A stretch of 36,289 nt of DNA, from contig JAFTEJ010000072.1 in assembly GCA_017453725.1 (NCBI GenBank), forward strand, positions 1 to 36,289, written 5' to 3'. Positions 7,989 to 16,200 of the stretch are shown piece by piece. The notes beneath the pieces were generated by a model. It searched no databases. It was not told the DNA's origin and worked only from the letters and a program-made list of their open reading frames with translations. Source of the stretch: Clostridia bacterium (GTDB lineage Bacteria; Bacillota; Clostridia; Oscillospirales; RGIG8002). Made by a program: the position numbers and the translations under genes. Position 1 is the stretch's first letter, and each line of letters starts with the position of its first letter.

Positions 7989-10900
7989 TTATGCGATGTC
8001 CGCAACAAAGCCGCTGACGGAAATCACGCCGTTGGCGTCGACAACGCCCTGCGCACTCATGACCTCGCCGTCGGCGAAGAACCAGACGGTGTAGGTCTCG
8101 CCGGCGCGGCTCGGGCTGAGCTGAGCGCTGAGGGTCAGCGTGCCGGCGTAGCAGCGGCTTTCGAACGTAACGCTCTTGAAGAGGACGAGGTTGTTGCCCT
8201 CGCTGTCTCTCGCGGCGCGGAGCAGCGCAAGGTAGGAAGGCTTGCCGGCCTTGACTTCCTCAACCTTCACAACGGGGTCGATGCCGATATAGAACTCGCC
8301 GGTCAGCGAGATTCCGGAGGCGGCGTCAGCCACGGTGCATTCCTCGGTGTTGCTCGCGATGACGACCGTGACGTTAACGGTGACGGTCTTGTAGCACTCG
8401 GCGTCGGCCGGAGTGAAGACTGCCGCGAAGGTGCTGCCGGACTGTTCCGCGTCGGGAATCAGATCCGGATCGGCCCAAGCCCAAGCGCCTTCGACGCTCG
8501 CTTCGCCGCCGATGAGCTGCGCGGAGCCGAGCTTGTCGCCGATCATAATGGTAACGTCGGCGGGGTTGACGGAGATGACCGGAGTCGCCTTGTCAATCGC
8601 GGCGGTGGGTTCGCTGACGAGCGTTCCCTCGTAGTTCGCGGCGGTGACGGAAACGGTCAGGGCCGTGCCGATGTCGCTCGCGACGACGGTGTATTCGGAG
8701 CCGGTGCCGACTTCCTCTTCGCCGTTGCTCCAGACGTATGTCAGCTCGCCGGGCTCGTCGCCGATGCCGGTGACTGCCGCGGTCAGGGTCGCGCCGAACA
8801 CGGCTTCGCCCTCGATTGCGACTTCACCCGTAACGGGAGCCTTCGCGGTCTTTACGACCAGCGGCGTGGACGGCGCGGAGGGGTTGTATCCGCCGATGGC
8901 GGCGACTCTCGCGTAGAAGGTGTATTCGGTGTTGGCTTCGAGTCCGGTATACTCGGTGACGCCGGACCACTCGCCGTCCTCGCCCATTCTGTATTCGATG
9001 CTGTCGGGACCGAGATTCAGCGTGATGCTGTTATAGGTGACCGAAGCGACGGTCGGAGCCGCGGGGGCTTCCGGAGTCGCGGCGGCAACGAGTCCCGCGG
9101 CGGCGTCCGCGATCTGAGCGGCGGTGGCGTCCTTGTTGTAGTAAACAGTCATAGCGTCGGCGTATCCGTCGAGGCCGAGGTCCTTATACTGAACGAGCGC
9201 GGTCTTCAGCGCGGCGCGGTCGATGCCTTCGTAGAGGATGACCTGCCAGCCGTAGATGTCCTTGTTGACGTTGGCGTAAAGCTCAAAGACGCCGTACTTC
9301 GCCTTTTCCCTGATCTGCTCCTTGGTCCAGTCGCCGTACCAGTCGCCGTTACCGCCCTCAACGATTTCATCCATATAGTAGGTGAAGTAACCGTCGACGT
9401 ACTGCGGCAGGTGCTGCTTGGTAAGCATACCGCTCCAGTTCTCTTTGCCGACGCCGTCCTTATAAGCGATGGCCATCTGATCCAGCTTGTTGGTGACGGC
9501 GTTCTCGACCTGGAATCTGAACGCGATAATATCGTTGAGCGTATAGCCGCCGAGCATAGCGATGAGGTCTTTCCCATCAAAGGATTCAACCCTACCGAAA
9601 TAGCAGTCAAACTCGTTGAAGCCGGTAGTCAACGGGTCGACCATCTTGGCGGGAACGAAGCCCCAGCTTCCGTTGGTAAGCGAATACTTCATTCCTCTCT
9701 CGGTCTTGACGAAGATGCATCCGCCCTTGTCGTACGCCGGGAACTGATCCATTTCTTCCTGAGTGAAGATGCTGAAGCCGGGGACGTCGACGATCGCGGC
9801 GTCGGGATCCTTGTAGCCGTAAAGAACCTCAAGGATTCTATCGGTCATCTCTTCGTAATCGGAGGTATAGTTCGCGGCGAGCGAAAGCTCGGCAGCCTCC
9901 GCAACGAGGGCGGAATATCTGCCGTCGATATCGAACGCCTGCAGCATGGCAACAGCGGCGGCGAGCTTCTCAGCGTCTTCGGCGGTGGCGTTGTTGAGTT
10001 CCTTGTATCCGCGGAAATCGGAGAAGGTGATGGTCGTTCCGTCTTCGACGCCATAGGCTTCGATGATGAGAACGATAGCCAGATCAAGGTCGTCCTGTGT
10101 GAAGGCCTTGCCCCACCACGCCTTCTCGAAGTAGCTGAACGGGATATTGATATAGCCGTCTTCGGCTACGAATTCGGGCTTGATGCGGAGCGCGTACTGC
10201 TCGAACGAATGTCCGGCGCAGTTGGAGAGACCTATCAGGATTCTCTCAACGGAGCCGTCGGCTTCGAGCTTGAAGCGGATGCCGTCCGCCTTGGAAAGCC
10301 CGGTCGCGTCAAACGCGGGATAGCCGTAGTTGGCTTCGGTGGCGAGCGTTCCGCTGCGGTCCATGTTCTTCCAGCCCATCGACTTGCCCGCGAAACTGTC
10401 AAGCGCGGTCATGGAGAAGTTGTTATCCGCCTCGAAGGAGGTGGTGTTGGTGAAGTCGCCGGCGTTCCAGACGTTCTCCTTGTTCAGGCCGTCGCCGATG
10501 GAATCGCAGAGCTTGACGCTGTTCGCGTCAACGACGTCATTGACGGCAGCGGTCGTCCAGCCATCGAAGAAGTCGGCGGTCGTGCTCTTTGTGGGCAGCG
10601 CGACGAGGCCGGCGTAGGCGGCGTCGAGGAGCACTATCGCACCCGCGGCGTCTTCATCATATATAGCCCACGCCTCGTCGATGGCGGAAAGGAGCGCTTT
10701 GTAGCTCTTCGTGGTGTAGTTGTACTGCCACGCGTTCACGCAGGCGTCAAACGCGGAATATACGTCTTCGTCGGCAAGCTCTTCAAGGATGAGCATTCTG
10801 ACGACTTTGATGTGATAGCGCAGCTCGTCGAGCGTGGCGTTCGGATTCGTATAAGCCGAATCGGCGGCGCTGACTTCACTGTAATGCGCGTAGCCGGAAT

Positions 10901-11843
10901 CGAAGAAGTCGAGATTGTCCGCCATCGTAAGCAGGGCGTCGAGGTCGGTCTTCGCCTTCTCGTAGCCGAACTTGATCTCGTCGATCGCGTCGTTCAGTCT
11001 CGTGGTGATCGCGTCGATTTCGGACTGAGTGTGGCTCTCGGCGTTCTTGTAGGTATCCTCGGCGGTCTCGATGAGGGAGGCGGTGAACTCCGCCTTCTTC
11101 GCGGCCTGGATGGCTCTGCCTAGCTCGGCGCTGTCAACGCTGCCGTAAGCGTGGAAATCGTCGATGTAGAAGGAAAGGCGCTTGCCGGCCATAGAGGCGG
11201 TGTTCTCAAATCTGATCTGGAACTGATCGATTCCGCCGTAGTAGGTATCGGGGATATCCTGGCAGTCACGCCACCAGCCGCCCGCGGCATCGCCGCCGAC
11301 GAATGTAGTGCCGTACCAACCGGTTTTTGCCCATTCGACAACGTAGTAGTCGCCTTCCCTGTCGGCGGCTCTGAAGTCGATGGCGATCTTCTTCGTGGAG
11401 CTGCCGAAGCAGAAGCTGATGCTTCCGTTGAACGCGACGTCGCCGACGTTGACTATCTTGAATTTGAAGCCGAGCTTGTTGGAAAGATCAACGTCGCCGA
11501 AGGGAGAGAGCCCGTCGATGAGGACGTTCTTTCTCCACTGATCGTACTTATCGGCAGTGGCCATATTGCAGTTGTATCCGCCGTAAGCGTCACCGGTAGC
11601 CGGAACGGTAACGTTGAAGATCGTGTGACCTTCTTCGTCCTTCGTAAACTGCCAGTCGCTGCCGTACTCATAGTTGTCCGAGACCCTCTTGGCCATACGG
11701 TCCATCTGAGCGGGCGTGTACTGATTGAAGCCGGGCATCGCCATTTTCACGTATTCGACTGCCGAAGACGTGAAAAGCACGAGTCCGCTTCCCATTGCGA
11801 GCAGCATTGTAACCGCAAGCAATACGCTGAGTAGCTTTTTCAT
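7989..11843 (-). CDS. 1284-aa secreted multimodular protein
   Basis: The start ATG has a perfect AGGAGG/GGAGGAG Shine-Dalgarno 6-7 nt upstream and opens with a signal peptide (cleavage near residue 28). Modules: an N-terminal beta-sandwich (30-235) that begins MPGFNQYT and contains SPFGDVDLSNK; a long helical FIVAR-like region (238-418); one copy of the unit repeated four times in the neighbouring 1931-aa protein (about 421-613), with the same CDSIGDGLN and GLSNC cysteines; a second PGFxxFT-type sandwich (about 686-870); a short helical part; an FN3-like domain (925-1000); two Ig-like domains (1003-1085, 1088-1162); and the shared C-terminal domain (1166-1284). No enzyme motif, dockerin or cell-wall sorting signal is visible. 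It is a paralogue of the two genes downstream, is transcribed from its own promoter and ends in a strong terminator. A surface or matrix-binding role is inference. Confidence 0.92.
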   Translation of the reverse strand: MKKLLSVLLAVTMLLAMGSGLVLFTSSAVEYVKMAMPGFNQYTPAQMDRMAKRVSDNYEYGSDWQFTKDEEGHTIFNVTVPATGDAYGGYNCNMATADKYDQWRKNVLIDGLSPFGDVDLSNKLGFKFKIVNVGDVAFNGSISFCFGSSTKKIAIDFRAADREGDYYVVEWAKTGWYGTTFVGGDAAGGWWRDCQDIPDTYYGGIDQFQIRFENTASMAGKRLSFYIDDFHAYGSVDSAELGRAIQAAKKAEFTASLIETAEDTYKNAESHTQSEIDAITTRLNDAIDEIKFGYEKAKTDLDALLTMADNLDFFDSGYAHYSEVSAADSAYTNPNATLDELRYHIKVVRMLILEELADEDVYSAFDACVNAWQYNYTTKSYKALLSAIDEAWAIYDEDAAGAIVLLDAAYAGLVALPTKSTTADFFDGWTTAAVNDVVDANSVKLCDSIGDGLNKENVWNAGDFTNTTSFEADNNFSMTALDSFAGKSMGWKNMDRSGTLATEANYGYPAFDATGLSKADGIRFKLEADGSVERILIGLSNCAGHSFEQYALRIKPEFVAEDGYINIPFSYFEKAWWGKAFTQDDLDLAIVLIIEAYGVEDGTTITFSDFRGYKELNNATAEDAEKLAAAVAMLQAFDIDGRYSALVAEAAELSLAANYTSDYEEMTDRILEVLYGYKDPDAAIVDVPGFSIFTQEEMDQFPAYDKGGCIFVKTERGMKYSLTNGSWGFVPAKMVDPLTTGFNEFDCYFGRVESFDGKDLIAMLGGYTLNDIIAFRFQVENAVTNKLDQMAIAYKDGVGKENWSGMLTKQHLPQYVDGYFTYYMDEIVEGGNGDWYGDWTKEQIREKAKYGVFELYANVNKDIYGWQVILYEGIDRAALKTALVQYKDLGLDGYADAMTVYYNKDATAAQIADAAAGLVAAATPEAPAAPTVASVTYNSITLNLGPDSIEYRMGEDGEWSGVTEYTGLEANTEYTFYARVAAIGGYNPSAPSTPLVVKTAKAPVTGEVAIEGEAVFGATLTAAVTGIGDEPGELTYVWSNGEEEVGTGSEYTVVASDIGTALTVSVTAANYEGTLVSEPTAAIDKATPVISVNPADVTIMIGDKLGSAQLIGGEASVEGAWAWADPDLIPDAEQSGSTFAAVFTPADAECYKTVTVNVTVVIASNTEECTVADAASGISLTGEFYIGIDPVVKVEEVKAGKPSYLALLRAARDSEGNNLVLFKSVTFESRCYAGTLTLSAQLSPSRAGETYTVWFFADGEVMSAQGVVDANGVISVSGFVADIA

Positions 11844-11904
11844 AATTCTCCTCCTAAAACTAATATAGTCCTTTTGACAGTATCACTTCTGACACTATAT
11901 GGTG

Positions 11905-11933
11905 ATTATATCACATTATTTTAACATTTACAA
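11905..11933 (-). promoter_or_regulatory. Promoter of the 1284-aa secreted protein gene
   Basis: On the minus strand TTGTAA (plus 11928-11933) and a perfect TATAAT (plus 11905-11910) are separated by 17 nt, with an extended -10 TGA before TATAAT. The resulting leader is about 55 nt, much shorter than those of its two paralogues. Confidence 0.85.
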
Positions 11934-12058
11934 CACTTATTTTCAAAGATGATAGAAATATTTTGTAAAATTCGCACATCGCAACACGGAAAGCTGTGTT
12001 TTCGGCATAGCCGCGGCGCGGAAGCGGCAGCGCGGTTGATTCGGCAGGCGGAACCGTC

Positions 12059-12190
12059 CTGTCATTCCGAGGAGCCGCGAACGCGCCTATGAGGAATCCA
12101 CCGGGCAAACGCAGGGCGTTAGGTCTTGGCTCCCTCTGAGGAGGGAACTGTTGAGACTTGCTCCGCAAGTCACGACTGATGGAGAGATAA
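12059..12190. repeat. CTGTCAT half-element and CTCCCTC-type repeat
   Basis: Positions 12059-12099 are a direct copy (38/41) of 7725-7765. It is followed by a CTCCCTCTGAGGAGGGA stretch with a GACTTGC/GCAAGTC hairpin, a diverged copy of the element at about 1300-1365. It is noncoding and lies between the promoter at 11905 and the inverted pair at 12250-12498. Confidence 0.6.
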
Positions 12191-12249
12191 AGTCAAGCCG
12201 CGATTTCTGCGCGGAGTTTCAGCAGAAACCCGACCGAACGCACCCACGT

Positions 12250-12498
12250 CTGTCATCCTGAGCGGAGCGACCGCAGAGAGCGCAGTCGAAGGATCCTGAA
12301 GGTAACGGCATTGTAAAAGAAAAAGTGCGCATATGAAAACGTGAGTTGACCTTTCGCTTTCTTGTGCACACTCTTTGTTTTTGTTGTTGCTTTTGTCGGC
12401 GTGCTTCTGCTTTTGTCGGCTAACTTTTCCTTTACGGATCGCTCGTCTTTAAGATCCTTCGACTTCGCGGGCTTCGCCCGCTCCGCTCAGGATGACAG
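12250..12498. repeat. Inverted pair of 46-bp CTGTCATCCTGAG elements
   Basis: Positions 12250-12295 and the reverse complement of 12453-12498 share the first 20 bases (CTGTCATCCTGAGCGGAGCG) and the last 11 (GTCGAAGGATC), with a variable middle. The 157-bp interior includes a small direct repeat (GCTTTTGTCGGC near 12390 and 12409) and no credible gene. It could fold as a long stem or be two independent insertions in opposite orientation. Confidence 0.75.
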
Positions 12499-12557
12499 AC
12501 GCCGACTTCGTCGGCGACGCCTCATCCGTCACTCGCGCACTACGTTCGCTCGTGCCG

Positions 12558-12577
12558 CCTTCCCCTCAAGGGGAAGG
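12558..12577. repeat. CCTTCCCC/AAGGGGAAGG palindrome
   Basis: This is a second copy of the palindrome at 1241-1260, again preceded by CCTCATCCG (12520) and followed by a CGACGCCC tail. Confidence 0.6.
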
Positions 12578-12837
12578 CTTTCGACGCCCGCTCGCATAAG
12601 CAAGGAAGCGGCGCCTTTAGGGCGTGCAAATCAGGGATACGCCGGTCTTAAAAAGGATCTTTTCGCGCCGGTCTGCGTTGAAAGCGCTCGGAAACGGCTG
12701 CTGGCCGGCGAGGACAATACGCCTGATAAACGAATAAATCCGGTGCTTTCCGGTTTGTCGTCCTCGGCGGGCGTCAGCCCGCTGTCGTCCTCCGCGCCGG
12801 AAACCCCTCTGATTTCTATCGTTTTCAGGTGCGGAGC

Positions 12838-12946
12838 AGTTTTGAAAGACGAGAATTATTCTCAGCCGAAGCCGCAAAACGCAGGCAACCCTTCGGTTGT
12901 CAAGGCTTTGCGGCAAAAGATGGGGATAATTCTCCCTTTCAAAACC
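12838..12946. other. Nested three-helix hairpin, possible structured RNA
   Basis: The outer arms are GTTTTGAAAGACGAGAATTAT and its near-complement ending in TTTCAAAAC (about 12840-12862 with 12922-12944). Within them GCCGCAAA pairs with TTTGCGGC, and within that GGCAACC pairs with GGTTGTC around a four-base loop. The symmetry is the same on both strands, so the transcribed strand cannot be told. Confidence 0.45.
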
Positions 12947-13073
12947 GTGTTGTCCTCACCGGCAATCAGCCACCAGTATTCCTTCACGCTTTCGCCTTGC
13001 CCGACACAAAAATCTCTCTTTTTAAGATGCGAAGCAGTTTTGAACGAGATATTTATCGTTCAGGCAAAACAAC

Positions 13074-13112
13074 AAAACAGCGGTCATACTTGATGTATGA
13101 TCGCTGTTTTTT
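13074..13112. terminator. Bidirectional intrinsic terminator hairpin
   Basis: A 15-bp stem (13074-13088 with 13096-13110, one G-T pair, 7-nt loop) has AAAA at its left and TTTTTT at its right, giving a good U tract on the plus strand and a shorter one on the minus strand. It lies inside the MITE-like element. On the minus strand it could stop transcription coming from the GH16 gene that ends at 13276. Confidence 0.7.
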
Positions 13113-13207
13113 GTGAAGCTTGGGCGGGAAATAGCCGTTCAAAAACCGACTTATCCATGATTTGCACGCCCTTTTGCCGACACAGCGTTAAAAGAACGGT
13201 GAAATCT

Positions 13208-13231
13208 AAGGGCCGTCGATCGACAGCCCTT
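13208..13231 (-). terminator. Weak hairpin after the GH16 gene
   Basis: A near-perfect palindrome with AAGGGC/GCCCTT outer arms lies about 45 nt after the stop codon at 13276. On the minus strand it is followed only by AGATTT, so it is at best a weak terminator. The hairpin at 13074-13112 may do the main work. Confidence 0.35.
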
Positions 13232-13275
13232 CGATTTTGTAATTATTCGGTCAAGCAAAACTCATCCGTAAACTC

Positions 13276-16200
13276 TTATCGCGGAAGGGTTATAAGACCG
13301 ACCGCCGCGCGAAGAATATAAAGCGCGTCGCCCACGGTCACTTCGCCGTCTTTGTCAATATCGCAGCAAGCGATCATATACGGCGTCTCTTCCTTTATCT
13401 TAGCGGCGATACGCAGGGCGGCCAACGCGTCCGAAACGGTGATTACGCCGTCGCCGTCAGGGTCGCCGAGGACCGCGACCGGGCCCGCGTTGACGGTGAA
13501 GCCGATCGTGATCTCTTTATCGCGGTTGGTAACCTTAAGAACGTATTCGCCCGACTCGCTGACGGTTACTCCGGATCCGACGGACACGCCGTTGAGCTCT
13601 CCCCTGCCGACGTCCCAGGTGATAGTGACGGGCGCGTCATATACGCCGCCGTCCTCAACGCCTGTAACTATGGGCATTTCCGCTTCATCCTGATACGCGA
13701 CAAGGTCGTAATAGTAAACGCCGGTGGTCGTTTTGCCCGCGCCGGTGACGCCGATTATCTCCAACTTTGAAAGGTCGAGCCTTTCGTCTCCGCTGACGCG
13801 CACGAAATCCTTGAACGGCGCGGTGATTTCAGCTTTGTCGGCGCTTATCGATCCGACGTTGAACTTATAGAGCGTATCCCCGTTCTCGCCGGTATAGCCG
13901 ATAAGAATATCGCTGTCGTTGACGTCCTTGGTGGAATAGGTCTTGAATTTCAGCCCGGTATAATCGGTCATGTCGGCGACAAACGGGTTCTTGATAACTT
14001 CGTCTCCGACCTTGTTGCTGAATTCCCACTTTGTGCGCGTTGAGTATACGCAGAGGGCGTTATGGGTAACCCCGGCGTCGGTAACGTCGCGCATCGTGGC
14101 GCGGCAGGTAGTGACGGTCATAAGCGACGTATCCGAAGTCTGCCACGGCTTGAAACCGAAGATCTCGTTATCCTTGAGCGCGACAGCGCAGCGGACCGTT
14201 CTCGCGGCTGCGTCAACGTCCGCCTGATCGGCGGTGTATATCCTCGCGAGTTTCTTATACTTGTTCCTGACGCTTTCGAGGACTCCCCACGAACGGGCGG
14301 AATAATCATCGGGATCCGCCTCGGACGCGGCGAGAAGCGCGGCTTCGAGCTCCGAAACGTCAAGGCTTCCGGTGCCGAGATCCCAGCAAAGCGTATTCGC
14401 CTTCGCGTGGAAGGTTATGCCGTAAACCTTCGTGCCGTCAGCGGCGAAAACGGCGTCATGAACGGCGTTGCACTTCTCCTGTCTGCCGTTGAGAGTGCGG
14501 AGGTATTCGCCGTTCGCGGTGTAAAGTCTGCCGTAGCCGTCAAGGCTCATCAGAAGTATCATCTTGCCGTCCGGAGACCAGCGCGCCGTCGGAACGGCCT
14601 GCATAAAGCCGCCCATTACCGAAACGAGCTTGCCGGAGACGGCGTCAAAGAGTCTGCCGCCGTCGGCGCTTCCGCTGACAAGCAGCCTCGTTCCGTCCGG
14701 CGAGAACTCGCAGGTGCGGATCGAAGCGGAACTGACGTTCGCGGCCTCGTACTTCATCGTCTTGCCGGCGACGTCGTAAACGAATATTTTTCCGCCCTCG
14801 TCGGTCGTTGCGAGCAGCGAGCCGTCCGGAGACCACGCAAGGCCTCTGGCGCAGCGGATATGATCGCTGAAGGAGGCGTATTCGCTCAAGGCGCTGCCGT
14901 TTACTATATTGTATATGATTATCTTCCCGTTCGCGCAGGCGGCGGCAAGCTTGGTGCCGTCCGGCGAAAGCTTCAGGGTTCTGACGTTGCTGCCGGTAAA
15001 CGGGCCTTCGGTCACGGCGCCGCTCGAGGCGTCCATAATATACAGGTATTGCGATACGTCCTTTGAGGGAATAATGCCGGCGTTATCGCCCTCATTGGTG
15101 ATCCTGCCGCCCGCAAAGAGCTTACTGCCGTCCTGATTGAACGCGACCGCCTCTACGTAAAGGTTAGTGGATCTGCCGGTACTGAGTCTCCCGAAGGCGG
15201 GATTCGACAGCACGACGACGTACCCGCCGCGGGACGCCACGGCAAGCTTGCTGCCGTCGTTGCTGAAAAGAAGCTTGGAGATCTCGTTATATCCGCAGCC
15301 GTTACTCCTGAGCAACGAGCCGTCCGACGCGTCGGTGAGGTACGCCGTTCCCCTGTCCGCCGAAGCGACGTATTTGCCGTCCGGAGAGACGTCGAGAGCG
15401 CACATCCAGTTGCTGCCGGTGACCGCTTTCGACGGAGTAAGGATCTCGTCGTCATACGCGGTGACCTCCGAAATCTCGCCGGCGCGTTTGTAAACGCGGA
15501 CGTAATCGACGTACATAAACGTTTCGGCAGCCATATCGCTGTAGACCTGATTGCTGCCGGGTCCCTTGACGGAAACGTTAAGTATAAGATAGTGCGGGTT
15601 ATCGCCGAAGCCCCAGCGCAGCTCGTCGGTCTTCAGCAGCATCGACATATAAAGCATTCCGTCGATATAGCTTCTCGCCTGCGTTTCGTCCCATTCGACC
15701 GTGTAGGTATGATAATCATTCGAGTATTTTTCCTTGTTCTCGTTATATATGGTCGTTCCCTTCGCGGCGTGGATCATATAATCGTTGCTGGTATCACTGC
15801 CGTAGAGGTTGCCCTGATAGGTGAACCAGTGGTTCGTCGCGTAAACCGCGTAAGCGTCGCTGGAGTTATCGTTTATATCGTATTCGACCATATCGAGCTC
15901 TCCGTTGTACGGCCAGTTGCCGTACTGCCCCATCGCCCAGAACGCCGGCCACGAACGTTTGCCGTCCGTCATCTTGGCTCGCATCTCGATCTTGCCGTAG
16001 GTCACGCCGTAGGTGCCTTCGGTGTCGATCCACGCGGATGTGGCGTGATATCCGTTATATTCCTCCTTGGCGGTCCTTATAACGAGATTGCCGTCCTGGA
16101 GGTAAAGGTTGTTTGCGTCGTCGCGGTGATACTGCGGTTCGGTGTCGCCTCTCGTGTGCCCGACGGCGGGGATCCACTTTGTACGGTCAAGCGACGTGCC

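Larger units (their letters stand above)
12619..13172. mobile_element. MITE-like element, 554 bp, with 31-bp terminal inverted repeats
   Basis: The left end (12619-12649) and the reverse complement of the right end (13142-13172) match at 27 of 31 positions; the outer 15 bases, AGGGCGTGCAAATCA, are identical. Inside are a second imperfect inverted repeat (about 12699-12724 with 12947-12972), a nested hairpin centred on the same point as the ends (12838-12946), a direct copy of the GAAGCAGTTTTGAA motif near 13030, and a strong hairpin at 13074-13112. A TTT flanks each end, too short to prove a target-site duplication. No transposase frame exists; the 243-codon frame crossing it from 12362 also runs through the repeats. 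A nonautonomous transposable element is inferred. Confidence 0.6.

Noticed and set aside
9411-11123. A 570-codon plus-strand frame opposite the 1284-aa gene
   Set aside because: Same antisense artefact, with no promoter or ribosome-binding site and no recognisable domains.
12362-13093. A 243-codon plus-strand frame between the secreted genes
   Set aside because: It reads straight through the CTGTCAT repeat, the CCTTCCCC palindrome and the MITE-like element, has no good ribosome-binding site, and ends inside a terminator hairpin.
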